Part shown: positions 36,976 to 46,655 of the stretch, one piece after another
Position numbering within the stretch: position 1 is the first letter of the stretch
Layout of the letters: every line of letters starts with the position of its first letter
From: Sphingomonas sp. Ag1
Lineage (GTDB): Bacteria > Pseudomonadota > Alphaproteobacteria > Sphingomonadales > Sphingomonadaceae
Assembly: GCF_000980895.1 (NCBI RefSeq)
Contig: NZ_LAZX01000080.1
Span: 1 to 64,000, forward strand
Direction: 5' to 3'
Length of the DNA: 64,000 nt
Program-made: the position numbers and the translations under genes
The notes under the pieces: generated by a model
Databases searched by the model: none
What the model saw: only the letters and a program-made list of their open reading frames with translations
Told to the model about the DNA's origin: nothing

Positions 36976-37553
36976 GGACGCGCCACCAGGATGTCGAGCA
37001 GGGATTCGAACAGGCTCGACATTTCAAGGTGCGGGGCGTGCACCTTGCTGAGGCCGAGGGTGATGAGGCCGTAGGCGCGTATCTCCGCCTCCTCGCGGCT
37101 GAAGCCGGTCGCCATGAGGTTGCGGGCGAGGAAATCGAGCATCAGTTCGTCATGGCGTTCCACCGCGACACGGGCGCGCGGGTCGCTTTCCGCCCAGGCG
37201 CGCATCGCCACCGCGATTCGCGACGAGCCGCGCCGGCGCACGGTCTGCCCGAGCAGCCGGATGCGGTCGATCGGTTCGGGCGTGGCGCGTTCGAGCGCGG
37301 CGATGAGATCGCTGACCTGATCCTCCGCGAAATAGGCCGCGAGCTTCCCCTGGTAATCATCGAAGTCGCGGAAATGGTGATAGAAGCTGCCGGTCGAGAC
37401 CTTCAGCTCCTCCGCCAAGGGGCGCAGCTTGAGCGCGCGCAGCCCGCCGCGGCGCAGCAGCGACTGACCCGCCTCCAGCCAATCGCGTGGCGTGAGATCG
37501 GTTGAGCGCGGCGCAACCACCGGTGCTGAAGCGGCGGGCGGCACGCTTGACAT
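36972..37553 (-). CDS. TetR/AcrR family transcriptional regulator
   Basis: A 193-aa repressor-type regulator. The N-terminal helix-turn-helix is LKLRPLAEELKVSTGSFYHHFRDF (about 40-63); the C-terminal ligand domain is unremarkable. Start at 37553 (MSSVPPAA) chosen since upstream starts would put the likely operator inside the gene. Overlaps the quinone oxidoreductase start and is divergent from the thiolase gene across a palindromic operator. Expected ligand: an acyl-CoA or pathway substrate. Confidence 0.87.
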   Translation of the reverse strand: MSSVPPAASAPVVAPRSTDLTPRDWLEAGQSLLRRGGLRALKLRPLAEELKVSTGSFYHHFRDFDDYQGKLAAYFAEDQVSDLIAALERATPEPIDRIRLLGQTVRRRGSSRIAVAMRAWAESDPRARVAVERHDELMLDFLARNLMATGFSREEAEIRAYGLITLGLSKVHAPHLEMSSLFESLLDILVARP

Positions 37554-37562
37554 CCTGTCTAC

Positions 37563-37578
37563 CATAACGAAGGTTATG
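37563..37578. promoter_or_regulatory. Palindromic operator between tetR and thiolase
   Basis: CATAAC-GAAG-GTTATG, a perfect 6-bp inverted repeat with a 4-base centre, lies in the 86-bp divergent gap, 10 bases from the tetR start and about 60 from the thiolase start. This is the expected site for the adjacent TetR protein to control both directions. Confidence 0.65.
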
Positions 37579-37639
37579 CCGGAAATCCGCGCCGGTAAAG
37601 GGCCGGTCGGGGTGAGATTCTTGGAGAGGTTTGGAAGCA

Positions 37640-38899
37640 ATGGCCGACGCTTACATCATCGACGCCGTCCGTACGCCGCGCGGGATCGGGAAGCAGGGCA
37701 AGGGCGCGCTGGCGCACATGCACCCGCAGCATCTCGCCGCCACCGTGCTGAAGGCGTTGAAGGAGCGCAACAACCTGAACACCGCCGAAGTGGACGACAT
37801 CATCTGGTCGACCAGCTCACAGCGCGGCAAGCAGGGCGGGGACATGGGCCGCATGGCGGCGCTCGACGCGGGCTATGACGTCAAGGCGTCGGGCACGACC
37901 CTCGATCGCTTCTGCGGCGGCGGCATCACCGCGGTGAACTTCGCTGCGGCGCAGATCATGAGCGGCATGGAAGACCTCGTCATCGCCGGCGGCACCGAGA
38001 TGATGAGCCTGACCGCGGCGATGAGCCAGGAGGACATGGAAAGCGGCAAGCCGCCGCTGGGCATGGGCTCGGGCAACGAGCGGCTGAACCTGAGCCACCC
38101 GCAGTCGCACCAGGGCATTTGCGGCGACGCGATCGCCAGCATGGAAGGCTTCACCCGCGAGCAGCTCGACAATGCCGGCCTGGAAAGCCAGCAGAAGGCC
38201 GCCAAGGCGATCGCCGAGGGCCGGTTCAACAAGTCGATCGTGCCGGTGCTGGACGACGAGGGCAATGTGGTCCTCGACCATGACGAATTCCCGCGTCCGC
38301 AGACCACGGCGGAAGGGCTCGCCAGCCTGAAGCCGTCGTTCGCGGCGCTGGCCGACATGCCGTACAACAAGGCGGGCGACACGTTCCGCAAGCAGATCAA
38401 CCGCAAGTATCCGGACCTGGAGATCCAGCATTTCCACCATGCCGGCAATTCGTCGGGCGTGGTCGACGGCGCGGCGGCAGTGCTGCTGGCGTCCAAGGAA
38501 TATGCCGAGAAGATGGGCTGGAAGCCGCGCGCGCGGATCGTGGCGATGGCGAACGTCGGCGATGATCCCACGCTGATGCTGAACGCGCCGGTGCCGGCGG
38601 CGAAGAAGGTGCTGGAGAAGGCGGGCCTCACGAAGGAGGACATCGACCTCTGGGAAATCAACGAGGCCTTCGCGGTGGTTTCCGAGAAGTTCATCCGCGA
38701 CCTGGAACTGCCGCGTGACAAGGTGAACGTGAACGGCGGTTCGATTGCGCTCGGCCACCCGATCGGCGCGACCGGATCGATCCTGATCGGCACCATCGTC
38801 GACGAGCTGGAGCGCCAGGAAAAGCGCTATGGCCTCGTCACCATGTGTGCCGCAGGTGGCATGGCGCCGGCGATCATCGTCGAACGCCTGGCCGCCTGA
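37640..38899 (+). CDS. Acetyl-CoA acyltransferase (thiolase)
   Basis: A 419-aa thiolase. Acylated Cys92 in TLDRFCGGG, the His motif in NGGSIALGHPIGATG and the second Cys in TMCAAGGMAPA make up the active site; INEAFAV is also present. The enzyme probably cleaves 3-oxoacyl-CoA in a degradation pathway (FadA-like). ATG at 37640 chosen over the TTG nine bases upstream; GGAGAGG precedes it. First gene of a likely operon with two acyl-CoA synthetases and under the TetR operator. Confidence 0.92.
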   Translation: MADAYIIDAVRTPRGIGKQGKGALAHMHPQHLAATVLKALKERNNLNTAEVDDIIWSTSSQRGKQGGDMGRMAALDAGYDVKASGTTLDRFCGGGITAVNFAAAQIMSGMEDLVIAGGTEMMSLTAAMSQEDMESGKPPLGMGSGNERLNLSHPQSHQGICGDAIASMEGFTREQLDNAGLESQQKAAKAIAEGRFNKSIVPVLDDEGNVVLDHDEFPRPQTTAEGLASLKPSFAALADMPYNKAGDTFRKQINRKYPDLEIQHFHHAGNSSGVVDGAAAVLLASKEYAEKMGWKPRARIVAMANVGDDPTLMLNAPVPAAKKVLEKAGLTKEDIDLWEINEAFAVVSEKFIRDLELPRDKVNVNGGSIALGHPIGATGSILIGTIVDELERQEKRYGLVTMCAAGGMAPAIIVERLAA

Positions 38900-38954
38900 T
38901 CACAGCAGAAGCAAGACCGCGAGCGGGCCGAGAGCGCCCGCCGCGGCGGAGAGA

Positions 38955-40556
38955 ATGATGACGCACCCGTACAAACATGCCGCCGCCACGCCCGACAAAG
39001 CCGCCTATGTGATGGCGGGGACCGGCGAGACGGTCACTTTCGCCCAGCTCGATGCGCGCGCGAACCAGGGTGCGCATCTGATCCGATCGCTGGGCCTGAA
39101 GCGGGGCGACGCGATGGCGATGATGATGGACAATTCGCCGCGCTATTTCGAGGTCGCCTGGGCGGCCGAGCGCGCCGGCGTCTATCTCACCTGCATCTCG
39201 TCCAAGCTGATGGCCGGCGAGGCGGAATATATCGTCCGTGACGGCGACTGCCGCGTGTTCATCGCGTCCAAGGGGTGCGCCGCCTGTGCGGAGGCCGTGC
39301 TGCCGCTGATCGGCGATCTGGTCCATTACATGGTCGACGGTACGATCGAGGGTTATCAGAGCTGGGAAGAGGCCTGCGCCAGCCAGCCGACCACGCCGAT
39401 CGCCGATCCGTCGCCGGGGCAGATCATGCTGTATTCCTCCGGCACGACCGGCAAGCCCAAGGGCGTCCGCTTCGCATTGCCCGAAGAGCCCTATGGCGAG
39501 AATGTCTCCCCGCTGATGATGATCGGGCAGGGGCTGTACGGCTTCAACCCGGACATGGTCTATCTGTCGCCCGCGCCGCTGTATCACGCCGCGCCGCTGC
39601 GCTGGTCGATGGCGGTGCAGCAGTTGGGCGGCACCGTGGTGGTGATGGAACGCTACGATCCCGAAAAGGCGCTGGAGGCGATCGAGACGTACAAGGTGAC
39701 CCATGCGCAATGGGTGCCGACGCACTTCATCCGTATGCTGAAGCTGCCCGAGGACGTGCGGCGGAAGTACGACGTCTCCTCGTTGAAGGCGGTGTGGCAT
39801 GCCGCCGCGCCGTGCCCGATCCCCGTCAAGGAGGCGATGATCGAGTGGTGGGGCCCGATCATCGGCGAATATTATGCCGGGACCGAGGGTAATGGTTTCC
39901 ACAACATCCTGTCGCCCGAGTGGCTGACGCACAAGGGATCGGTCGGTCGCAACCTGACCACGATCACCCACATCTGCGACGAGGACGGCAACGAAGTGCC
40001 GCCGCGGACCGAGGGCACGATCTATTTCGAGGCGCCGGTGACGGACCTGAACCCGACCGGTGCCGCGCCGTTCAGCTATCACAACGATCCCGAGAAGACG
40101 AAGGACAGCACCAACGCCAAGGGCTGGACCACGCTAGGCGATGTGGGCTGGATGGACGAGGAGGGGTATCTCTACCTCACCGACCGCAAGAGCTTCATGA
40201 TCATTTCGGGCGGGGTGAACATCTATCCGGCCGAGATCGAGAATTTGCTGATCACGCATCCCAAGGTCGCCGATGTGGCGGTGATCGGCGCGCCGCACGA
40301 GGAGATGGGCGAGCAGGTGGTCGCGGTGATCCAGCCCAAGGATCCGGGCGCGAATGAGGAAGCATTGGCGAGCGAGCTGGCGGAGTTCGCCCGCGCGAAC
40401 CTCAGTCACGTCAAATGCCCGCGGCGGTGGGATTTCCGCGCCGAGTTGCCGCGGCATGACACGGGCAAGCTATACAAGCGGCTGCTACGCGACGAATATT
40501 GGGGCAAGACGAAGCCCGCCGAGACAGCGCCGGCCCCTTCGGAGCAGGCGGCATGA
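38955..40556 (+). CDS. Acyl-CoA synthetase (AMP-forming) 1
   Basis: A 533-aa ANL-superfamily adenylate-forming ligase. P-loop YSSGTTGKPKG, the GEYYAGTEGNGF segment (A5), LTDRKSFMIISGGVNIYP (A8 hinge) and the catalytic Lys near DTGKLYKR at the C-terminus are all present. Activates a carboxylic acid to its CoA thioester; substrate class (fatty, terpenoid, aromatic or steroid side-chain acid) is undetermined. ATG at 38955 or the adjacent one at 38958, behind GCGGAGAG. The next synthetase starts in the stop codon, so the two are coupled. Confidence 0.9.
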   Translation: MMTHPYKHAAATPDKAAYVMAGTGETVTFAQLDARANQGAHLIRSLGLKRGDAMAMMMDNSPRYFEVAWAAERAGVYLTCISSKLMAGEAEYIVRDGDCRVFIASKGCAACAEAVLPLIGDLVHYMVDGTIEGYQSWEEACASQPTTPIADPSPGQIMLYSSGTTGKPKGVRFALPEEPYGENVSPLMMIGQGLYGFNPDMVYLSPAPLYHAAPLRWSMAVQQLGGTVVVMERYDPEKALEAIETYKVTHAQWVPTHFIRMLKLPEDVRRKYDVSSLKAVWHAAAPCPIPVKEAMIEWWGPIIGEYYAGTEGNGFHNILSPEWLTHKGSVGRNLTTITHICDEDGNEVPPRTEGTIYFEAPVTDLNPTGAAPFSYHNDPEKTKDSTNAKGWTTLGDVGWMDEEGYLYLTDRKSFMIISGGVNIYPAEIENLLITHPKVADVAVIGAPHEEMGEQVVAVIQPKDPGANEEALASELAEFARANLSHVKCPRRWDFRAELPRHDTGKLYKRLLRDEYWGKTKPAETAPAPSEQAA

Positions 40557-42145
40557 GCTTCAACTTCGGTGACCTGATCGAGGCGGTGGAAGCCGCAGTG
40601 CCGGGTGACCGGGTGGCGCTGGCCCATGGCGAGCAGGTGATCGACTGGGACGGGCTGCGGGTCCAGTCGAACAACCTGGCGCGCGCGCTGATCGACCGCG
40701 GGCTGAAGCCGGGCGACCGCTTCGCCTTCTACGCCTATAATTCGGCCGATTATCTGGTCGCGCTGATGGCGTGCTGGAAGGCGCGGGGGACTCACGTCAA
40801 CGTCAACTACCGCTATGTGGCGGAGGAGCTGGCGTACATCCTCGCCGACAGCGACGCGACGGTGCTGGTCTATGATGCGCGGCTGCGCGATTGCGTGGCC
40901 GATGTGGTGGACCGCTCGCCGCATGTGCGCAGCTATGTCGAGATCGGCGGCGATCCCGGAAGTCTGCCGCCCTTCGCCGAGGCGTTCGAGGATCTGGTCG
41001 CCGGCGATGGCGCGCCGGTGCAAATCGCGCGCGATCCGCAGGACCGGTTCTTCATCTACACCGGCGGCACTACGGGGATGCCGAAGGGCGTGGTGTGGAG
41101 CCATGCCGACCTGAACGCGATCGCGCATGGCGCGGCGGCGGCGGCGGGGCTGCCGGTGCCGACCACGGTCGAGGAAGCGGCGGCGATGGCGGCGGCGAAC
41201 CCCGATTATCCGCGCACCGTCTGCGGCCCGCCGCTGATGCACGGGACTGGGCTGCTGACGTCCTATGGCTCGCTGCTCGCGGGCGGGTTCGTCGCGACGT
41301 TGCCGAGCCGCAGCTTCCAGCCGGAAGAGGCGCTGGACGCGATCCACCGCTGGCAGGCGAACCGGCTGGTGGTGGTGGGCGACGCCTTTGCACGGCCGAT
41401 CCTGGAGGCGCTGGACGCCGAGCCCGGCCGGTGGGACGTGTCGGCGATGCGGCTGATCAACTCGTCCGGCGTGATGTGGACGCAGGGCGTGAAGGACGGG
41501 CTGATCCGGCACATGCCCGAGGCGACGTGCCAGGACAATTTCAGCTCCTCCGAGGCAATCGGCATGGGCGTGTCGCTGACCACCAAGGACGGGACGGTCG
41601 AGACGGCCAAGTTCGTGGTCGGCCCGCGGTGCCGCGTGCTCGACGATGACGACAAGGATGTGGTGCCGGGGTCGGGCGTCACCGGCAAGGTCGTGCTGGG
41701 GCCGCCCAACCCGGTGGAATATCACAAGGACCCGGAGAAGAGCGCGCGCACGTTCCGGCTGATCGACGGGGTGCGCTACACCGTGTCGGGCGATTATGCG
41801 CAGGTTGCGGAGGATGGCAGCGTCATCCTGCTGGGCCGTGGTTCCGCCTGCATCAATTCGGCCGGCGAGAAGATCTTCCCCGAGGAAGTCGAGGAGGCGC
41901 TGAAGCTGTGCCCGAAGGTGGACGACGCGCTGGTGTTCGGCGTGCCCGATCCGAAATGGGGGCAGGCGGTTGCGGCCGTCGTGCAGTCGACCGGCTTTGA
42001 CGAGGATGCCGCGCGCGACGTGCTGCGCCAGCGGCTGGCGGGGTACAAGCTGCCCAAGACGATCATCGCCACCGACCAGTCGCTCCGCGCGCCCAATGGC
42101 AAGGCGGATTATGCCAAGGCAAAGGCGCTGGCGGGCGTTGCCTGA
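40553..42145 (+). CDS. Acyl-CoA synthetase (AMP-forming) 2
   Basis: A 530-aa second ANL-superfamily ligase. P-loop is YTGGTTGMPKGVVW, with GGTTG in place of the SGTTG of its neighbour; FSSSEAIGMG is the A5 motif, LGRGSACINSAGEKIFPEEVEEAL the A8 hinge, and the C-terminal catalytic Lys lies near RAPNGKADY. Overlaps the first synthetase stop (ATGA). Two distinct ligases in tandem suggest activation of two acids or successive intermediates in one pathway. Confidence 0.9.
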   Translation: MSFNFGDLIEAVEAAVPGDRVALAHGEQVIDWDGLRVQSNNLARALIDRGLKPGDRFAFYAYNSADYLVALMACWKARGTHVNVNYRYVAEELAYILADSDATVLVYDARLRDCVADVVDRSPHVRSYVEIGGDPGSLPPFAEAFEDLVAGDGAPVQIARDPQDRFFIYTGGTTGMPKGVVWSHADLNAIAHGAAAAAGLPVPTTVEEAAAMAAANPDYPRTVCGPPLMHGTGLLTSYGSLLAGGFVATLPSRSFQPEEALDAIHRWQANRLVVVGDAFARPILEALDAEPGRWDVSAMRLINSSGVMWTQGVKDGLIRHMPEATCQDNFSSSEAIGMGVSLTTKDGTVETAKFVVGPRCRVLDDDDKDVVPGSGVTGKVVLGPPNPVEYHKDPEKSARTFRLIDGVRYTVSGDYAQVAEDGSVILLGRGSACINSAGEKIFPEEVEEALKLCPKVDDALVFGVPDPKWGQAVAAVVQSTGFDEDAARDVLRQRLAGYKLPKTIIATDQSLRAPNGKADYAKAKALAGVA

Positions 42146-42332
42146 CAGGGTTGGGCGGGGCGTTGCGCCTGTGCGCAGGGCCGCCCCGCCAGTCATTGCC
42201 ATGTAACGGCGCGGGCGGCGCCAATCCTTTCATAATGCTGTCTGCTGCATTCAGCCGGTATTCGCCACGGCTCGCCTAATGGTTCGTCATAGGCAGGGCC
42301 GGCGAAGTGTGCCGGCGATGGAGTAATCAAAG

Positions 42333-43313
42333 ATGGCCAGGAAGTTCATGGCGGCACTGATGGCGGCCGCGGCGCTGGTTCCGGGTATCGCGACCGCGCA
42401 GGATCGTGGCGGCGACCGCGGCGGTGATCGCGGGCGGCGTGCCGAGCGCCCGCAGTCGGGCGGCGGCTGGCAGGGTCGCCAGGGCGGGCAGCCTGGCGGC
42501 AGCTGGCAGCAGCGGCAGGGTGGCCAGCCCGGTGGCGGCGGGCGTCAGCGCGCGGAGCGGCCGACCCCGGCGCAACGTCCCGCACCGGCCCAGCGCCCCG
42601 CGCGGCCCGATGGCGGACGGGCGGACGCATGGCAACGTGCGCAGCAGCAGGCGCCGACTCGCAATTACCGGCCGATCCGTCCGCAGCAGGGCGCGCAGGC
42701 GCCGCGCCCGGAGCAGGTCCGTCCGGACCGCAATGCGGGACGTGACCGCGAGGCGTGGCAGCGCAACCGCCAGGCGGAGGCGCAGCGTAACTGGGCACGC
42801 AGCGGCGCGGACTGGAATGACCAGGCCCGCGATTCCGCCCGCCGTGCCCAGTGGAACGAGCAGCGCCGCTGGGATGGCCAGCGCGGCCGTGATGATCGCG
42901 ACGGTTGGCAGCGCAACAGCTGGCGTGCGGGGAATTTCGACCGTGGCTATCGCAACGATCGAAATTGGGACCGCAACTGGGACCGCAATCGGGATCGGGG
43001 CGGGTGGAACCGCGACTGGCGGCGCGACAGCCGCTATGACTGGGCACGCTGGCGCAACAGCAACCGCAACGCCTTCCGCCTGCCGCGCTATTATGCGCCC
43101 TATGGCTGGAACCAGGGGTATCGCCCGTTCGGCATCGGTGCGGTCCTGACCGCCGGGCTGTTCGCGCAAAGTTACTGGATCAACGATCCCTGGGCCTATC
43201 GCCTGCCGGAGGCGTATGACGATTTCCGCTGGGTGCGCTATTACAATGATGCGCTGCTGGTGGACGTTTACACCGGCGAAGTGGTCGACGTGATCCAGAA
43301 CATCTTCTGGTAA
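42333..43313 (+). CDS. RcnB-family periplasmic protein, Arg/Gly/Gln-rich
   Basis: A 326-aa secreted protein: signal peptide (about 1-22, ending IATAQ), then a low-complexity, very basic region rich in Gly, Gln, Arg, Asp and Trp (about 23-240, with QGGQPGG and NWDRNWDRN-type repeats), and a C-terminal RcnB-like module (about 270-320: WAYRLPEAYDDFRWVRYYNDALLVDVYTGEVVDVI). RcnB in E. coli affects Ni/Co homeostasis; the sphingomonad relatives are uncharacterised envelope proteins. Monocistronic, with a strong terminator. A second RcnB-like protein occurs at 51511. Confidence 0.82.
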   Translation: MARKFMAALMAAAALVPGIATAQDRGGDRGGDRGRRAERPQSGGGWQGRQGGQPGGSWQQRQGGQPGGGGRQRAERPTPAQRPAPAQRPARPDGGRADAWQRAQQQAPTRNYRPIRPQQGAQAPRPEQVRPDRNAGRDREAWQRNRQAEAQRNWARSGADWNDQARDSARRAQWNEQRRWDGQRGRDDRDGWQRNSWRAGNFDRGYRNDRNWDRNWDRNRDRGGWNRDWRRDSRYDWARWRNSNRNAFRLPRYYAPYGWNQGYRPFGIGAVLTAGLFAQSYWINDPWAYRLPEAYDDFRWVRYYNDALLVDVYTGEVVDVIQNIFW

Positions 43314-43319
43314 GAAAAT

Positions 43320-43353
43320 GGGGCGGGTGGCCGAGCCATCCGCCCCGTTCTTT
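43320..43353 (+). terminator. Intrinsic terminator after RcnB-like gene
   Basis: An 11-bp stem (43320-43330 with 43336-43346, one G-T wobble) followed by GTTCTTT, beginning 7 bases after the stop. Confidence 0.8.
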
Positions 43354-43370
43354 GGGTAATCGAGGACCGT

Positions 43371-44159
43371 TCAGGCGTCGATGCTGGTGCCGAGCGACGC
43401 GTTGACCAGGCCCCCGTCGACGACGAGCGTATCGCCTACCACATAATCGCTGGCGCGGCTGGCGAGGAAGATCGCGGCGCCGGCCATGTCATCGAAATTG
43501 CCGATCCGGCGCATCGGAATGCCCTTTGCGACCGTGTCGCCATGGTCGCGCGCGGCGCGGTTCATCTCGCTGGCGAAGGCGCCGGGGGCGAGGCTGGTGA
43601 CGATGATGCCGTCCTTGATCAGCCGCGCCGCCATCCGCTTCGTCAGATAGATCAGCGCCGCCTTGGAGGCGTGATAGCTGTAGGTATCCCACGGATTGAG
43701 GCGCAGGCCGTCGATCGAGGTGATGTTGATCACCTTTGACGGGGCGTCATGGCTGGCCTTCACCTTCAGCAACTCATGCAGCGACTGGGTGAGGAAGAAG
43801 GGCGACTTGACGTTCAGGTCCATGACCTTGTCCCAGCCGGCCTCCGGAAACTCCTCGAACGGGACGCCCCAGGCCGCGCCCGCATTGTTGACCAGGACGT
43901 CGAGATGGTCCTCCCGCTCGGCCAGCGCCTTGGCCAGCGCGCGGCAGCCGTCGACCGTCGAGACGTCCATCGGCAGCGGGATGCAGTTGGGGCCGAGCTC
44001 GGCCGCGGTTTCCTCGCACGCTGCCGCCTTGCGCGACGAGATATAGACCTTCGCGCCCTGTTCGATGAACGCCTTGGCAATGATCTTGCCGATGCCGCGG
44101 CTGCCGCCGGTGACCAGCGCGGTGCGCCCTTCCAGGCTGAAAAGATTGTTCAGGCTCAT
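43371..44159 (-). CDS. Short-chain dehydrogenase/reductase (RhlG/FabG-like)
   Basis: A 262-aa classical SDR. Cofactor motif TGGSRGIG at 17-24 followed by SSRK, favouring NADP(H); NNAG at about 91-94; catalytic Ser in NITSIDG and the Tyr/Lys in YSYHASKAA. C-terminal DYVVGDTLVVDGG is typical. Closest in style to RhlG-type 3-oxoacyl or xenobiotic ketone reductases. Divergent from the second SDR gene, 140 bases apart; both may belong to the same catabolic region. Confidence 0.9.
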   Translation of the reverse strand: MSLNNLFSLEGRTALVTGGSRGIGKIIAKAFIEQGAKVYISSRKAAACEETAAELGPNCIPLPMDVSTVDGCRALAKALAEREDHLDVLVNNAGAAWGVPFEEFPEAGWDKVMDLNVKSPFFLTQSLHELLKVKASHDAPSKVINITSIDGLRLNPWDTYSYHASKAALIYLTKRMAARLIKDGIIVTSLAPGAFASEMNRAARDHGDTVAKGIPMRRIGNFDDMAGAAIFLASRASDYVVGDTLVVDGGLVNASLGTSIDA

Positions 44160-44299
44160 CGTGATCCCTCCTCGTTTGCGGTGGGGCTAGCGAGCGCGCC
44201 GAAAGACGGCAAGCGGCCTACCGCTTTTTCGAACAGGTTATGATTGACGAAGGGCAGCGCCATACTATGCTGCCGAAAACAGAAAGACAGGACGAGAGG

Positions 44300-45118
44300 A
44301 TGCGCTTTTCGGGTAAGCGTGCCGTGGTGACAGGCGGCGCGTCCGGCATCGGACGTGCGACTGCGCTGCGGCTGGCGGAAGAAGGAGCCGAGGTCTGGAT
44401 CGGCGACATCGACGAGGAAGGTGGCGAGGAGCTGGCGAGCACCTCCAACGGCAAGATCCATTTCCGACGATGCGACGTCACCAACGAAGGTGACATCAAG
44501 GCGCTGATCGAGGCGCCGGGTGAGCTGGACGTCCTGTTCAACAATGCCGGCGCCGGCGGGGCGCCGGAAAAGATCGACGAAATGCCGGCCGATGGCTGGG
44601 ACCGCACCCAATCATTGCTGCTGCGATCGGTGGCGCTGGGCATCCGATATGCCGCGCCGCTGATGGCGAAGCGCGGCGGCGGGGCGATCGTCAACACCTC
44701 AAGCGTCTCTGCCCTGGGCACCGGCTATGCGCCGATCGCTTATTCCACCGCCAAGGCCGGGGTGCTGCACCTGTCGAAGCTGGCCGCCGCGGACCTTGCC
44801 AAGAACAATATCCGCGTCAACGCGGTAATCCCCGGCTTCATCACCACCAACATCTTCACCCGGCACCTGAACGTGCCGGCCGACAAGCTGGAGCTGGCGA
44901 ACCAGGCGATCGCGCAGGTGGCCGCGCACGCGCAGCCGGTGAAGCGGGCGGGGCGGCCGGAGGATATCGCCGCGGCGGTCGCGTTCCTGCTGAGCGACGA
45001 GGCCGGGTTCGTCACGGGCACACATCTGGTCGTCGACGGCGGCATCACCATCGGCACACGGCAAAGCTGGGATCCCGAACAGCCCGGGCTGTTCGCGGCG
45101 CTGGAGGCATTTCAATGA
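44300..45118 (+). CDS. Short-chain dehydrogenase (NAD-dependent type)
   Basis: A 272-aa classical SDR. Cofactor motif TGGASGIG with the acidic GDID after beta-2, pointing to NAD(H); NNAGAGG; catalytic Ser in NTSSVSAL and Tyr/Lys in AYSTAKAG. Start at 44300 (MRFSGKRAV) selected; upstream in-frame starts add non-family sequence. It overlaps the transporter start by four bases, so the pair is an operon; a dehydrogenase coupled with a GPH transporter suggests use of an imported polyol, glycoside or terpenoid. Confidence 0.9.
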   Translation: MRFSGKRAVVTGGASGIGRATALRLAEEGAEVWIGDIDEEGGEELASTSNGKIHFRRCDVTNEGDIKALIEAPGELDVLFNNAGAGGAPEKIDEMPADGWDRTQSLLLRSVALGIRYAAPLMAKRGGGAIVNTSSVSALGTGYAPIAYSTAKAGVLHLSKLAAADLAKNNIRVNAVIPGFITTNIFTRHLNVPADKLELANQAIAQVAAHAQPVKRAGRPEDIAAAVAFLLSDEAGFVTGTHLVVDGGITIGTRQSWDPEQPGLFAALEAFQ

Positions 45119-46629
45119 ACGCCACAATCGCGAGTACCGCCAGCGTCGCGGTGCCCAGTCCGGCGCCGGCGCGTCGCCTGCGCCCGGGAACGATGGCCAG
45201 CTATGGCTTCGGCGCCGCGGCCTATGGCGTGAAGGATTCGGGCTTCGGCACGTTCCTCCTGCTGTTCTACAACCAGGTGATCGGGGTGCCGGCCGCGACG
45301 GTCGGCTTCGTCATCATGCTGGCGCTGATCATCGACGCCTTTGTCGATCCGACCATCGGGTTCCTGTCCGATCGCACGCGTACGCGCTGGGGCCGGCGGC
45401 ATCCCTGGCTGTACGGATCGGCGCTGCCGATCATGCTGGGCTGGATCCTGCTGTGGAACCCGCCGCAATCGTCGCAGGCGGCGACGCTCGGCTGGCTGTT
45501 CGCGGTCGCCGTGCTCGTGCGCAGCGCCGTCAGCGCCTATGAAGTGCCGAGCCAGGCGATGGCCGCGGAGCTGAGCGCCGATTATGACGAACGGACGCGG
45601 ATCATGGCCTATCGCTACCTGTTCGGCTGGGCCGGCGGGCTGGTGATGCTCATCGCGGCCTATTGGGTGTTCCTGTCGCCGACGCCGGAATATCCCAACG
45701 GCCTGCTCAATCCCGCGGGGTACAAGGGATTTGCCGTCGCCGGCGCGATCTTCATGGGGATCGCCATCCTGACGTCGGCGATGGGCACCCATCGCGAGAT
45801 CCCGAACCTTCCGTCGCCGGTGATCGAGAAGCAGACGCTGAAGCAGAATTTCGCCGACCTGTTCCAGACGCTGAACAACAAGGCATTCGTGATCCTGATG
45901 ATCGCCGGCCTGTTCGTGTTCACCAACCAGGGCATCACCTACGCGATCTCCAACTATCTCTACACCTATGTGTGGGGGTTCACGACGGTCAGCTTCCTGG
46001 GGCTGACGGTGCCGACCTTCGTGCCGCTGAGCATGGTGTTGTTCGGCGGCGTGCTGGTGGCGTTTGTCGTCGCGCCGCGGATCGGGGCGGTGACGAGCAA
46101 GCCCAAGGCGGCGTCGACCGCAGCGATCCTGGCGATCATCATCGGCACCACGCCTTATTGGCTGCGGCTGGCCGGCATGTTCCCGGGGCCGGAGAACCCG
46201 ATGATGCTGCCGCTGCTGTTCGGCATGCTGGCGGCGGGGACGGCGGCGAGCGTGACGGCGCACATCCTGGGCGCATCGATGATGGCCGATGTGGTGGAGG
46301 ATTCGGAGCAGCGCACCGGGCGACGTTCCGAGGGCGTGTTCTTTGCGGGCAGCTTCTTCATCCAGAAGTGCACCAGCGGCGTGGGGATCTTTGCCACCGG
46401 ACTGATCCTGGCGGCGGCGAACTTCCCGGCGAAGGCGGTGCCGGGGCAGGTGCCGGTCGCGGTGCTGGATCGCCTGACGATTATCTACATCATCTGCGCC
46501 ACGGTGCTCGCGCTGATCGCGGCGTTCACCTACCGCGCCTTCCCCTTCGGGCGGGCGGAGCATACCGCGCGGCTGGAGGCGCTCCGGATGCAGGCGCTGG
46601 ACGCGGAGCGGATCGACCCGGTGCCGTAA
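45115..46629 (+). CDS. GPH-family (MFS) cation symporter
   Basis: A 504-aa, 12-helix transporter of the glycoside-pentoside-hexuronide:cation symporter family (MelB-like). Typical features: the N-terminal segment YGVKDSGFGTFLLLFYNQVIG, DPTIGFLSDRTRTRWGRRHPWL after helix 2-3, and the long loop with EQRTGRRSEGVFFAG. Imports a sugar, glycoside or similar small molecule with H+ or Na+; substrate unknown. Overlaps the upstream SDR by four bases. Followed by a strong terminator. Confidence 0.9.
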   Translation: MNATIASTASVAVPSPAPARRLRPGTMASYGFGAAAYGVKDSGFGTFLLLFYNQVIGVPAATVGFVIMLALIIDAFVDPTIGFLSDRTRTRWGRRHPWLYGSALPIMLGWILLWNPPQSSQAATLGWLFAVAVLVRSAVSAYEVPSQAMAAELSADYDERTRIMAYRYLFGWAGGLVMLIAAYWVFLSPTPEYPNGLLNPAGYKGFAVAGAIFMGIAILTSAMGTHREIPNLPSPVIEKQTLKQNFADLFQTLNNKAFVILMIAGLFVFTNQGITYAISNYLYTYVWGFTTVSFLGLTVPTFVPLSMVLFGGVLVAFVVAPRIGAVTSKPKAASTAAILAIIIGTTPYWLRLAGMFPGPENPMMLPLLFGMLAAGTAASVTAHILGASMMADVVEDSEQRTGRRSEGVFFAGSFFIQKCTSGVGIFATGLILAAANFPAKAVPGQVPVAVLDRLTIIYIICATVLALIAAFTYRAFPFGRAEHTARLEALRMQALDAERIDPVP

Positions 46630-46655
46630 GCACCTGCGCCAGCGATGAGGTGGAG

